From Bacillota bacterium (GTDB lineage Bacteria; Bacillota; Clostridia; Lachnospirales; Lachnospiraceae): a stretch of DNA of 62,206 nucleotides. The stretch spans positions 1 to 62,206 of the forward strand of contig JAEYQV010000050.1 of the NCBI GenBank assembly GCA_023409835.1. The letters are read 5' to 3'. The notes beneath the pieces were generated by a model. That model was given only the letters and a program-made list of their open reading frames with translations, was not told the origin of the DNA and made no database searches. Shown piece by piece: positions 26,240 to 34,853 of the stretch (position 1 is the first letter of the stretch; each line of letters begins with the position of its first letter). The position numbers and the translations under genes were made by a program.

Positions 26240-27265
26240 CTATTCTAATACCTCATTATAATTCTTAGTCTGTTTTAAATTGTATTTTTCCCTTACCTTA
26301 GCTTCAACCTCTGCATATATCTCAGGGTTATCCATAAGGAACTGCTTCGCATTCTCTCTGCCCTGGCCGATCTTCGAATCGTTGTAAGCATACCAGGCAC
26401 CGCTCTTGTTGATAATGCCGACCTCAGAGGCCAGATCCAGAATATCGCCCTCTCGGGAGATGCCCTTGCCGAACATGATATCAAATTCGGCTTCTTTAAA
26501 CGGCGGAGCAATCTTATTCTTAACAACCTTGATTCTGGTTCTGTTACCAACCACATCCCCACCCTGCTTCAGGGATTCGATTCTTCTTACATCCAAACGG
26601 ATGGAGGAATAGAATTTAAGGGCACGGCCACCGGTGGTAGTCTCCGGATTTCCGAACATAATACCTACCTTTTCACGAAGCTGATTGATAAAGATTACGA
26701 TACAGTTGGACTTACTGATCACGGCGGTAAGCTTTCTGAGTGCCTGTGACATCAGTCTTGCCTGCAGACCCACATGGGAATCTCCCATCTCGCCGTCAAT
26801 CTCTGCCTTCGGTACCAGAGCTGCAACGGAGTCGATAATGACAATGTCCACGGCACCGGATCGTACCATGGTTTCGGTAATCTCCAATGCCTGTTCGCCG
26901 TTATCCGGCTGTGAAATATATAAATTATCAATATCTACACCGATGTTCTTCGCATAGACAGGATCCAGTGCATGCTCTGCATCGATAAAGCCTGCGATAC
27001 CGCCCCTCTTCTGTACCTCAGCCACCATATGTAAGGCTACCGTGGTCTTACCGGAGGATTCCGGTCCGTAGATCTCCATGATTCTCCCCTTCGGAACACC
27101 GCCCAGTCCCAAGGCAATATCGAGACTGATGGAACCGGTCGGGATCGTTTCAATATTCATATTGGCATTCGTATCGCCAAGCTTCATAACGGAACCCTTA
27201 CCATATTGCTTCTCAATCTGTGCCAAGGCGGACTCCAGCGCCCTTAATTTATCATCCTTTGCCAT
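26240..27265 (-). CDS. recA: Recombinase RecA
   Basis: RecA forms filaments on single-stranded DNA, pairs homologous DNA and triggers LexA self-cleavage in the SOS response. The 341-residue protein has the Walker A GPESSGKT (67-74), the Walker B-like VDIVIIDSVAAL, the DNA loop L1 (MGDSHVGLQARLMSQALRK) and INQLREKVGIMFGNPETTTGG around L2. The start is the ATG at 27263-27265 (MAKDDKL) with GGAGG 5 nt upstream; the ATG four codons earlier overlaps it. A LexA box and a candidate promoter lie upstream. Complete and ordinary. Confidence 0.98.
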   Translation of the reverse strand: MAKDDKLRALESALAQIEKQYGKGSVMKLGDTNANMNIETIPTGSISLDIALGLGGVPKGRIMEIYGPESSGKTTVALHMVAEVQKRGGIAGFIDAEHALDPVYAKNIGVDIDNLYISQPDNGEQALEITETMVRSGAVDIVIIDSVAALVPKAEIDGEMGDSHVGLQARLMSQALRKLTAVISKSNCIVIFINQLREKVGIMFGNPETTTGGRALKFYSSIRLDVRRIESLKQGGDVVGNRTRIKVVKNKIAPPFKEAEFDIMFGKGISREGDILDLASEVGIINKSGAWYAYNDSKIGQGRENAKQFLMDNPEIYAEVEAKVREKYNLKQTKNYNEVLE

Positions 27266-27301
27266 TCTTACCTCCATCTGCCCGCAATTGCAGGCAATAT
27301 A

Positions 27302-27331
27302 AATATAATAATATACTTCCTAATCCCTCAA
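27302..27331 (-). promoter_or_regulatory. Candidate recA promoter
   Basis: TTGAGG (27326-27331) and TATATT (27302-27307) on the minus strand are 18 nt apart; other -10 choices are possible in this AT-rich stretch. The LexA box lies just upstream of the -35. Confidence 0.4.
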
Positions 27332-27336
27332 TGATA

Positions 27337-27350
27337 CGAACTAGTGTTCT
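27337..27350. promoter_or_regulatory. LexA (SOS) box upstream of recA
   Basis: CGAACTAGTGTTCT closely follows the firmicute LexA/DinR consensus CGAAC-N4-GTTC. It lies about 72 nt before the recA start, next to the candidate -35 box, and predicts SOS induction of recA (and perhaps recX). Confidence 0.75.
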
Positions 27351-27773
27351 TGTTTTCATCATAGCCTATTTTCCGTTAGCTGTCAACTACTTTTCATTGC
27401 GATCCGGGGTAATCCGGGATAGGAAAATAAACCGGTGCATCCTCTGCTTGTCCCCGGTATCTCATTGTCCTTCCTTCGTTTACCGCCGATATCCTATTCC
27501 GGTCCTTCAGCCATATCTATAACCAAGAATAACATATGCTATGGACACGGGATGCCTTTTCCGGAAAAAATAATGAATAATAATGGGATGTATGCTCCAA
27601 GAACCGTTCGGAATACTACTATGACCTGAATAACAGAATATAAAGATGTTCTTATTATAACAAGTCCCTGTCGGATTGTAAACCATTTCCGGTTTGTTAA
27701 TAGTAATGAAAATTACATCGTTTTTTATAGAAACTAACGAAGCTTATCCGAGCTTAGGAAACATATCGCAAAG

Positions 27774-28997
27774 TTATTCATACAATTTATTCGGCTGGCA
27801 AAGCTTCGGTGAATAGCCCGCCTCAATCAGTGCCTGTACGATCTGATCCTTATGCTCGTGACCAAAGGTCTCCATCGTAATGGTCAGCTCCACTGCACTA
27901 TTACGGTTGATGCTGACAAACTGATTATGCTCCAGACGGATGACATTGCCCCGGGCCTTAGCAATTACAGAAGCCACATTGACCAGCTCGCCGGGACGGT
28001 CCGGTAACAGGACGGATACGGTAAATACTCGACCTCTCTGGATTAAGCCATGCTGTACGATGGAGGATACGGTAATGATATCCATATTACCGCCGCTTAA
28101 GATGCTGACTACCTTCTTATCCCTGCAATCCAGGTGCTTTAAGGCTGCTACGGTAAGAAGTCCGGAGTTTTCCACAACCATTTTATGATTTTCCATCATG
28201 TCCAGAAAGTTAACGATTAATTCCTGATCTTCGACAGTGATGATATCATCCACATATTTCTGTATGTAAGGAAATATCTTATCTCCCGGTGTCTTTACCG
28301 CGGTACCGTCGGCAATGGTATCTACGGTAGGAAGGGTGACAACATGACCGGCCTTTAAGGCTTCCTTCATGCAGGCTGCACCTGCAGGTTCAACACCGAT
28401 GACTTTAATATTTGGATTCAGCATTTTAGCCAAGGTAGCGACACCGGCAAGCAAGCCGCCTCCTCCGACCGGGGCAAGAATAATGTCCACTGTGGGAAGA
28501 TCCTGAAAAATCTCCATGGCAATCGTACCTTGACCGGTTGCCACAACCTCATCATTGAACGGATGGATGAATGTATAACCGTTCTCCTCTGCCAGTTGAT
28601 ATGCATACTGACAAGCCTCGTCATAGACATTTCCGTATAGAATTACCTCTGCACCATAGCTCTTGGTACGATTTACCTTGATCAAAGGTGTCGTGCTGGG
28701 CATTACAATGATGGCCTTCGTATGATAGAGCTTCGCTGCATAGGCAACTCCCTGAGCATGATTTCCCGCAGATGCGGTAATCAGGCCCCTGTCCCGTTCC
28801 TCCTTCGTGAGGGTGCTGATTTTATAGTAGGCACCACGGACCTTATAGGCACCGGTAAACTGCATATTCTCCGGTTTTAGGTAAACCTTGTTACCGCAGA
28901 TCTCCGTGAAATAATCACTATAAACCAGCTTAGTTCTAAGGATTACCTTCTTGACCGCCTCTGTCGCTTCTTCAAAGCTATCCAAAGTCATTTTCAT
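27774..28997 (-). CDS. ilvA: Threonine ammonia-lyase
   Basis: A PLP enzyme that deaminates threonine to 2-oxobutanoate, the first step to isoleucine or a route for threonine breakdown. The 407-residue protein has the PLP lysine Lys52 in GAYKVRGA, SAGNHAQG (about 75-82), the glycine-rich phosphate loop GGGGLLAG (about 178-185) and a C-terminal ACT domain (about 325-400). That size and a single ACT domain fit the shorter clostridial type between biosynthetic IlvA and catabolic TdcB, so its exact role is open. It starts 6 nt after the ftsY stop with its AGGAG site next to that stop, so it is translated together with ftsY, an unusual pairing with no obvious metabolic link. Confidence 0.92.
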   Translation of the reverse strand: MKMTLDSFEEATEAVKKVILRTKLVYSDYFTEICGNKVYLKPENMQFTGAYKVRGAYYKISTLTKEERDRGLITASAGNHAQGVAYAAKLYHTKAIIVMPSTTPLIKVNRTKSYGAEVILYGNVYDEACQYAYQLAEENGYTFIHPFNDEVVATGQGTIAMEIFQDLPTVDIILAPVGGGGLLAGVATLAKMLNPNIKVIGVEPAGAACMKEALKAGHVVTLPTVDTIADGTAVKTPGDKIFPYIQKYVDDIITVEDQELIVNFLDMMENHKMVVENSGLLTVAALKHLDCRDKKVVSILSGGNMDIITVSSIVQHGLIQRGRVFTVSVLLPDRPGELVNVASVIAKARGNVIRLEHNQFVSINRNSAVELTITMETFGHEHKDQIVQALIEAGYSPKLCQPNKLYE

Positions 28998-29003
28998 CGT
29001 CTC

Positions 29004-29933
29004 CTATTCGTTTTTTTGGAATAATGCATTTACAAAATCCTCTGCATTAAATTTCTGGAGGTCGTCTATCTTCTCGCCGATCCCAATGTATTTTACGGGG
29101 ATGTTGAGCTCTGACTGTATCGCGATAGCGATTCCGCCCTTGGCGGTTCCGTCCAGCTTGGTTAAAACGATTCCCGTTAAATCCGCAACCTCATTAAATT
29201 CTCTGGCCTGCGCCAGTGCATTCTGTCCGGTGGTTCCGTCGAGCACCACCAGGGTTTCCCGATAGGCCTCGGGATACTCCCGCTCAATAACCCGGTTGAT
29301 CTTTTTTAATTCCTCCATCAGATTCTTCTTATTATGGAGACGACCGGCTGTATCACATATCAATGCATCCACGTTTCTGGCTTTCGCAGCGGTAACCGCA
29401 TCATAAATGACTGCCGCAGGATCAGAGCCCTCCTTTTGGGCAATAATCTCGACATTAGCCCGATGGGCCCATTCCGTCAGCTGTTCGATTGCAGCGGCTC
29501 GGAAGGTATCGGCTGCCGCTACCATAACCTTTTTGCCCTGTTCCTTTAGCTGCCCGGCCAGCTTTCCAACGGAGGTAGTTTTACCCACTCCGTTCACACC
29601 GATTAAGAGGATAACGGATTTCCGGTTCTCAAATTCATAATCAGCGTCTTCTACCTGCATCTGATCCCTTAAGCTATTAATCAACAGCTGTCTGCACTGC
29701 TCCGGATCCTTGATTTTATTCTCCTTCACTTTATTCTTAAGATCCTCCAGAACAGCAGTGGTTGTATTGATACCGAGGTCTGCCATGATTAACAGCTCCT
29801 CCAGCTCCTCATAAAAATCATCATCAATACTGGAAAACCCGCTGAATAAAGCATCTATTCCGTTTGCGATACTGTTTCTGGTCTTAGAAAGTCCTTTGAC
29901 CAGCTTACTGAAAAATCCTGTCTTTTCTCCCAT
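29004..29933 (-). CDS. ftsY: Signal recognition particle receptor FtsY
   Basis: FtsY is the membrane-associated GTPase that receives SRP-ribosome complexes. The 309-residue protein has a short helical N domain (about 1-95) without the long acidic extension of enterobacterial FtsY, then the G domain with GVNGVGKTT (112-120), DTFRAAA, CDTAGRLHNKK, TKLDGTAKGG and GIGEKIDDLQKF. It lies downstream of smc, the classical firmicute order. Tandem hairpins sit in the 185-nt gap between them. The start has AAAGGTATG in front. Confidence 0.96.
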   Translation of the reverse strand: MGEKTGFFSKLVKGLSKTRNSIANGIDALFSGFSSIDDDFYEELEELLIMADLGINTTTAVLEDLKNKVKENKIKDPEQCRQLLINSLRDQMQVEDADYEFENRKSVILLIGVNGVGKTTSVGKLAGQLKEQGKKVMVAAADTFRAAAIEQLTEWAHRANVEIIAQKEGSDPAAVIYDAVTAAKARNVDALICDTAGRLHNKKNLMEELKKINRVIEREYPEAYRETLVVLDGTTGQNALAQAREFNEVADLTGIVLTKLDGTAKGGIAIAIQSELNIPVKYIGIGEKIDDLQKFNAEDFVNALFQKNE

Positions 29934-30055
29934 CGATAATCATACCTTTCCAATTCATATTTACAGCCGATCAAACAACCGAAGAATTACCGGCATTCAT
30001 CGTGACATCAGTGTAAAGATGCTTAACCTCACTGTCATACCTACTCTTTAAATTA

Positions 30056-30085
30056 GTTTGTGCCGAGGTTTACGCAGGCACAAAC
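30056..30085 (-). terminator. Hairpin between smc and ftsY, possible weak terminator or processing site
   Basis: GTTTGTGCC (30056-30064) and GGCACAAAC (30077-30085) are perfect 9-bp arms around a 12-nt loop. On the minus strand TAATTTAAA follows, which is a poor U-run. It lies just after the 34-bp palindrome over the smc stop. Confidence 0.45.
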
Positions 30086-30088
30086 TTC

Positions 30089-30122
30089 TTAGTATGAATT
30101 ATGCTTGCATAATTCATACTAA
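30089..30122. repeat. Perfect 34-bp palindrome over the smc stop codon
   Basis: Arms TTAGTATGAATTATGC (30089-30104) and GCATAATTCATACTAA (30107-30122) are perfect complements around two bases. The smc stop codon (30119-30121) is part of the right arm. In RNA it is a 16-bp hairpin at the 3' end of the smc reading frame; in DNA it could be a binding site. Confidence 0.75.
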
Positions 30123-33100
30123 ACTTCTAACTCGTTTTCAATCAGACTTACGGACACCAGGGTGGATATGCCCTTTTCCTGCATTGTGATACCGTACAGG
30201 ATATCGGCCGCTGCCATGGTACCTCTGCGGTGAGTTATAATAATAAATTGTGTTTCATTTGATAATTTATTCAGATATTTTGCGAATCTCTTAACATTGG
30301 AGTCATCCAGTGCCGCTTCAATCTCATCCAGCAGACAGAAGGGCGAGGGCTTTAGGTTCTGGATGGCAAACAGCAGGGAAATTGCGGTCAGGGCCTTCTC
30401 ACCACCGGACAGCTGCATCATGTTCTGCAGCTTCTTTCCCGGGGGCTGGGCATTGATCCGGATTCCTGCCTCAAGAATGTCTTCTCCATCCGTCAGCTCT
30501 AAGTCTGCTTTACCGCCTCCGAACAGCTCCTTGAAGACAATATCAAACTGCTCGTTGATGGCTGCAAATTTCTCCTCAAACTGGCGGCGCATTTCAGCAT
30601 CCAGCTCCTGTATAATCTGCATCAGGGCGGCTTCTGAGCGGATCAGGTCCTCACTCTGACCGGATAAGAATTCAAACCTTTCGGATAGATTCTTATAATC
30701 CTCGATGGCATTGACATTGACATCTCCCAGCTCCTTGATCTTACCCTTGATCTCCTGAATGGATTTCTTCGCCTGGGTCAGACTGATCTCGGGGTCTACC
30801 GGATATTCGCAGGCCGTGGTATAGGTAAGCTCATATTCCTCCCACATATAACTCATCTGCAGATCGGATTGCTCCAGAAGCTTTTCCTTCTGGCTGTTTA
30901 AGCGGAAGCATTCCTTATCGAGATCATTCATCATACGGGATAACTCATCCCTCTTCATAAAGAAATTCTTATGTTCGGCAGTAATCTCCTCGCGGTTCTT
31001 CACCTGAGACTTGATCTTCTCATCCAGATTCTTAAGGGCTTCTAAATATTCATTTATTTGTTCTTCGGATTGGCCGATGGTAAGCTTCTTGTCCTCAACA
31101 ATTCTAGTAGCCTTTTCAATATCTGCCTTCAGAGCTGCTTCATCCTCATAAAGCTTCTCGATATCCCTCTTGACACGCTTAATATTCTCCAGGAGGAACT
31201 GACTGGTCTGTTCCAGGGAGGACAGCTCCAGCTTAAGGGCTGCCGCCTTTTCATTCGCCAGACGTTCCGTTTCTCTCTCCTCCTCGAGCTTCTTCGTGAT
31301 CAGTTCGATGGTTTCTTCATTTTCTTTATTTTTATTCAGGTTCTCTTCCAGGTTTACCTTCAGCTTATCTAAGCTTAGGGCAAGCTCCTTAGCCTGAATC
31401 TCAATCTCGGCAAGCTCCTTGGTATATTCGTTAAATACGGCCTGTGCCTCTGCCTTCTTCGTAATCTCCCGGTCCAGATTCATCTTGGCGGTATTCTGTT
31501 TTAAGAATTCCTTCTGAAGGATCAGCTTGATCTCCTCCAGACGTTGACGTAACCCTGCTTTCTTCTCCTTCTCTTCCTCTTTCCGTCTCAGCAGGTCCTT
31601 CGTCTCTGCCTCCAGAGCAGACACCTGCTCCTCCAGCTCCTCAATCTCACGTCTTCTGCCCAGAAGGTTGCTGGCATTCCGATATGCACCGCCGGAAATG
31701 GAGCCTCCCGGGGTCAGAAGCTCTCCTTCGATTGTAACGATACGCAAGGAATACTGATATTTCTTTGCAAGGGCAGTTGCATGGTCAATATGGTCAACTA
31801 CAATAATTCTGCCTAGCAGATAGTCAATTAATGCATGATATTTCGGATCAGCTTCCACAAGCTCTGCGGCAATACCTAATACTCCCTGCTCCTTTAATAC
31901 CTTATCGTTATGTAGTCCGCTGCCTGTCGACATATTGGTCAGCGGCAGGAAGGTCGCCCTGCCGAATTTGTTCTGCTTAAGATACTGAATGAGCTCCTTA
32001 GCGGAAGCCTCATCCTCTGTGACAATATTCTGAATACTGCCGCCTAAGGCTGTCTCAATGGCTGTTTCATATTCCTTACCGGTCTTTATGATGTCTGCTA
32101 CGACACCAATGATTCCCGGGATACGACCCTTCTGCTCCATAACCTTCTTAATGCTGTTACCATAGCCCTCATACCGCTCTGTCAGATTCATCAGGGATTC
32201 GAGACGGGACTTCTCCCTTAAATAATGTCCCTGTACCTCAGTATGCTCTACTGTGATATGGTCTATGCTAGCCTGGGTCTCGTTAATCGCCGTCTCAACG
32301 GAACTACTTTCCTCTGTATGGAGAATAATACCTTCAGAAATGCTTTGCAGCTCCTTCCGGCAATTCTCGATTGCTTCGTCAAAGGAGCACTCTTCACTCT
32401 TATTCTTTAGAATTCTCTGATTTAACTCAGCTTTTCTGAGGGTATTCTGCTCCAGCATCGTCTCATAGCGCTGCATGCTGCTCTTGATACTGGAATTGAT
32501 ATTCAGATATTCGAAGATACCATTATTACAATCTTCGATTTCCCTGGTATACTGCTTGATATTATCCTTGATTCGATCAACTTCCAGCAGTGCATTGCTT
32601 AAGATATCATCCAGGTCGGCCAGTTTAACATCAATACCGGCCTTCTCATTTAAATACTCCTGTTCTTCTGTTTTTTTATTTGCGATATCCTGTTCACTGG
32701 CAGTCAGTCTACCCTGGTAGTACTTATCATTCTGCTGCAGCGAGCTGATCTGCTCCTTCAGAACCTTGATCTCACCCTCTGCCTTTTCCTTGCTTAGCAT
32801 CAGTTCATTGTAAGCATTTCTGTCCGTTTCAATACTCCGGTCACACTCCTCCAGCTGCTGTTCCAGCCGAAGGTATTCCTCCTTCGTATTCTCATATTCT
32901 TCCTTCGCATGGTCGTAATCAGAGGTTGCAATATTTAATTTTTCCTCCACCTGCTCCTTGGAGGAACGGAGCTTCTCATATTCCTTCAGAAACTGGGCAA
33001 CCTCCAGGCCTTTTAACTCTTCCTTCAGCTTTAAATAGACCTTTGCAACTGCAGATTGCTTCTCTAAGGGAACCAGCTGCTTTTCTATCTCCTTCATGAT

Positions 33101-33679
33101 ATCCGTCACACGGGACAGATTAAGCCGCTCTTCCTCAAGGTTCTTCTCAGCGGCATATTTCCGCCTTTTAAATTTAACGATACCGGCTGCTTCGTCAAAG
33201 AGCTCTCTACGATCCTCCGGCTTCCCGCTTAGGATCTTATCAATCTGACCCTGTCCGATGATGGAATAGCCCTCCTTACCGATACCGGTATCCATAAATA
33301 GCTCCTGGACATCCTTTAATCGGCAGGAGGCTCCGTTAATCAGATATTCACTTTCACCGGAGCGGTAAACCCGCCTTGCAATGGTAACCTCATCATACTC
33401 AATGGCAAGCTTATGGTCGGAATTATCCAGAGTAATCGCAACAAAAGCATAGCCAAGGGGTTTTCTGGCTTGTGTACCGGAGAAAATAACATCCTCCATC
33501 TTCGATCCCCTTAGCTGCTTCGCGCTCTGTTCTCCCAGAACCCAACGGACCGCATCAGCAACATTACTCTTTCCGCTGCCGTTCGGACCGACAATACCGG
33601 TAATACCATCATGAAATTCTAATACCATTTTATTGGCAAAGGATTTAAAGCCATGAACCTCAATACTTTTTAAATGCAT
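30119..33679 (-). CDS. smc: Chromosome segregation protein SMC
   Basis: SMC, with ScpA and ScpB, condenses and separates chromosomes. The 1186-residue protein has the full five-part layout. The N-terminal head has Walker A GPNGSGKSN (31-39) and a QGQIDKIL Q-loop. A first coiled coil runs about 165-500, and the hinge about 505-670 (GYGNSIKKVMEQKGRIPG, GGSISGGAYRNAS). A second coiled coil reaches about 1010. The C-terminal head has signature LSGGEKALTAIS and Walker B FCLLDEIEAALDD. Transcription comes from rnc, 12 nt upstream, and continues to ftsY. The stop codon lies inside a 34-bp palindrome. Confidence 0.97.
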   Translation of the reverse strand: MHLKSIEVHGFKSFANKMVLEFHDGITGIVGPNGSGKSNVADAVRWVLGEQSAKQLRGSKMEDVIFSGTQARKPLGYAFVAITLDNSDHKLAIEYDEVTIARRVYRSGESEYLINGASCRLKDVQELFMDTGIGKEGYSIIGQGQIDKILSGKPEDRRELFDEAAGIVKFKRRKYAAEKNLEEERLNLSRVTDIMKEIEKQLVPLEKQSAVAKVYLKLKEELKGLEVAQFLKEYEKLRSSKEQVEEKLNIATSDYDHAKEEYENTKEEYLRLEQQLEECDRSIETDRNAYNELMLSKEKAEGEIKVLKEQISSLQQNDKYYQGRLTASEQDIANKKTEEQEYLNEKAGIDVKLADLDDILSNALLEVDRIKDNIKQYTREIEDCNNGIFEYLNINSSIKSSMQRYETMLEQNTLRKAELNQRILKNKSEECSFDEAIENCRKELQSISEGIILHTEESSSVETAINETQASIDHITVEHTEVQGHYLREKSRLESLMNLTERYEGYGNSIKKVMEQKGRIPGIIGVVADIIKTGKEYETAIETALGGSIQNIVTEDEASAKELIQYLKQNKFGRATFLPLTNMSTGSGLHNDKVLKEQGVLGIAAELVEADPKYHALIDYLLGRIIVVDHIDHATALAKKYQYSLRIVTIEGELLTPGGSISGGAYRNASNLLGRRREIEELEEQVSALEAETKDLLRRKEEEKEKKAGLRQRLEEIKLILQKEFLKQNTAKMNLDREITKKAEAQAVFNEYTKELAEIEIQAKELALSLDKLKVNLEENLNKNKENEETIELITKKLEEERETERLANEKAAALKLELSSLEQTSQFLLENIKRVKRDIEKLYEDEAALKADIEKATRIVEDKKLTIGQSEEQINEYLEALKNLDEKIKSQVKNREEITAEHKNFFMKRDELSRMMNDLDKECFRLNSQKEKLLEQSDLQMSYMWEEYELTYTTACEYPVDPEISLTQAKKSIQEIKGKIKELGDVNVNAIEDYKNLSERFEFLSGQSEDLIRSEAALMQIIQELDAEMRRQFEEKFAAINEQFDIVFKELFGGGKADLELTDGEDILEAGIRINAQPPGKKLQNMMQLSGGEKALTAISLLFAIQNLKPSPFCLLDEIEAALDDSNVKRFAKYLNKLSNETQFIIITHRRGTMAAADILYGITMQEKGISTLVSVSLIENELEV

Positions 33680-33691
33680 GTGCTTCTCCCA

Positions 33692-34408
33692 TCAGTTGAT
33701 TTTGTTCTTTTGCAGCTTCTGGATCGCCTGGGAGGCTGCTTCCTGCTCCGCTGCCTTCTTCGTACGGCCGATACCGCAGCCAATCTGTTCATTTCCAACT
33801 AATACGGCAATGGTAAAGGTCTTATTATGGTCGGGACCCTCCTCCGATATCAGCTTATACCGGATTTTCTGCCTATTGTTTTCATTCTGGATAATTTCCT
33901 GTAAGATAGTCTTGCTATCGAAAAAGAGCTCCTTATTCTTAACACTATAAAGTATGAAATTTTGAATAAACTCTTTTGCATTAGTAAAACCACCGTCTAA
34001 ATAGATTGCACCGATTACAGCTTCAAGAGCATCGGATAATATCGATTCCCTTATCCTTCCTCCGGAAGCATCCTCTCCCTTTCCGAGCAGCAAATACTCG
34101 CCGATATTAAGATCTCTTGCACAGGAAGACAAGGTCTGTTCACAGACGATACTGGCTCTCAGCTTAGTCAAATCCCCTTCGGAAAGTTCCTTGTATTCCC
34201 CATATACATATTCACTGGTAACCAGCTCCAATACCGCATCTCCGAGATATTCCAGACGTTCATTGTTGCTCTCCTTGTTCATCCTCATCTCATTGGCATA
34301 GGATGAATGGGTCAGAGCATGGATTAACAGCGCAGGGTCGTTAAAATGATACTTAATCTTATTCTCCAGAGCAAGCTGTGGCAATTCGGTTTTCTTACGT
34401 AAACTCAT
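33692..34408 (-). CDS. rnc: Ribonuclease III
   Basis: RNase III cuts double-stranded RNA in rRNA and mRNA processing. The 238-residue protein has the catalytic signature NNERLEYLGDAVLEL (about 43-57), the second acidic site SDALEAVIGAIYLDGG (about 119-134) and a C-terminal double-stranded-RNA-binding domain (about 165-235) ending GIGRTKKAAEQEAASQA. It is followed by smc after 12 nt. Upstream lies acpP, with a terminator between them (34452-34494), so rnc-smc-ftsY-ilvA may have its own promoter in that gap. Confidence 0.96.
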   Translation of the reverse strand: MSLRKKTELPQLALENKIKYHFNDPALLIHALTHSSYANEMRMNKESNNERLEYLGDAVLELVTSEYVYGEYKELSEGDLTKLRASIVCEQTLSSCARDLNIGEYLLLGKGEDASGGRIRESILSDALEAVIGAIYLDGGFTNAKEFIQNFILYSVKNKELFFDSKTILQEIIQNENNRQKIRYKLISEEGPDHNKTFTIAVLVGNEQIGCGIGRTKKAAEQEAASQAIQKLQKNKIN

Positions 34409-34451
34409 ATTGTCAGGTTCTCCTCCCTCCGTATATTATCAGAGCGTAATG

Positions 34452-34494
34452 GAAAAGCCCAATTAAATAAGGCAAGCCTTATTCACAGGGCTTT
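34452..34494 (-). terminator. Terminator after acpP
   Basis: On the minus strand, outer arms AAAGCCC and GGGCTTTT enclose an inner perfect hairpin AATAAGGC-TT-GCCTTATT. The U-run is short (TTTT). It lies 31 nt after acpP and 43 nt before rnc, and may be partial. Confidence 0.65.
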
Positions 34495-34525
34495 AACATA
34501 TCACTGATTGATACTCAAAAATGAA

Positions 34526-34756
34526 TTAGTTTAAAGCATTCTTAATCTGTTCAACCGCATCAGCTACAGTGACAATATTCTCTGCATCTTCATTGGCGAT
34601 CTCGATATCGAATTCCTCCTCGATCCCCATAATGATTTGAAATAAATCCAGGGAATCTGCTCCCAGGTCATCTACGAAGGTAGTATCCATCGTAATCTCG
34701 TCCGCTTCCACATTTAATACTTCACTAATAATTTTTTGCAGTTTTTCAAATTCCAT
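34526..34756 (-). CDS. acpP: Acyl carrier protein
   Basis: ACP carries growing acyl chains on a phosphopantetheine arm in fatty acid synthesis. The 76-residue acidic protein has the DSL motif in DDLGADSLDLFQ; its serine (about 36) takes the cofactor. The start ATG at 34754-34756 has AGGGTG 7 nt upstream; an ATG two codons earlier is too close to that site. It lies 97 nt after plsX, which takes acyl groups from acyl-ACP, so the pair shares a substrate. It was assigned as the primary ACP from this context. Confidence 0.95.
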   Translation of the reverse strand: MEFEKLQKIISEVLNVEADEITMDTTFVDDLGADSLDLFQIIMGIEEEFDIEIANEDAENIVTVADAVEQIKNALN

Positions 34757-34853
34757 AATCATTCACCCTTCTTTTTATTATTTGGTTATTTTTTTCGGAA
34801 TATTATAGGAATTCCGTTATCTGAATATTTCTTCATGACAAATCTTAACATTA

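Larger units (their letters stand above)
27266..27773. other. Intergenic region between ilvA and recA
   Basis: These 508 bases hold a near-palindrome of 18 bp just before the recA ribosome binding site (27279-27296, centre GCAATTGC), the recA promoter and the LexA box. From about 27360 to 27773 there is no convincing gene, terminator or repeat. Confidence 0.6.
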
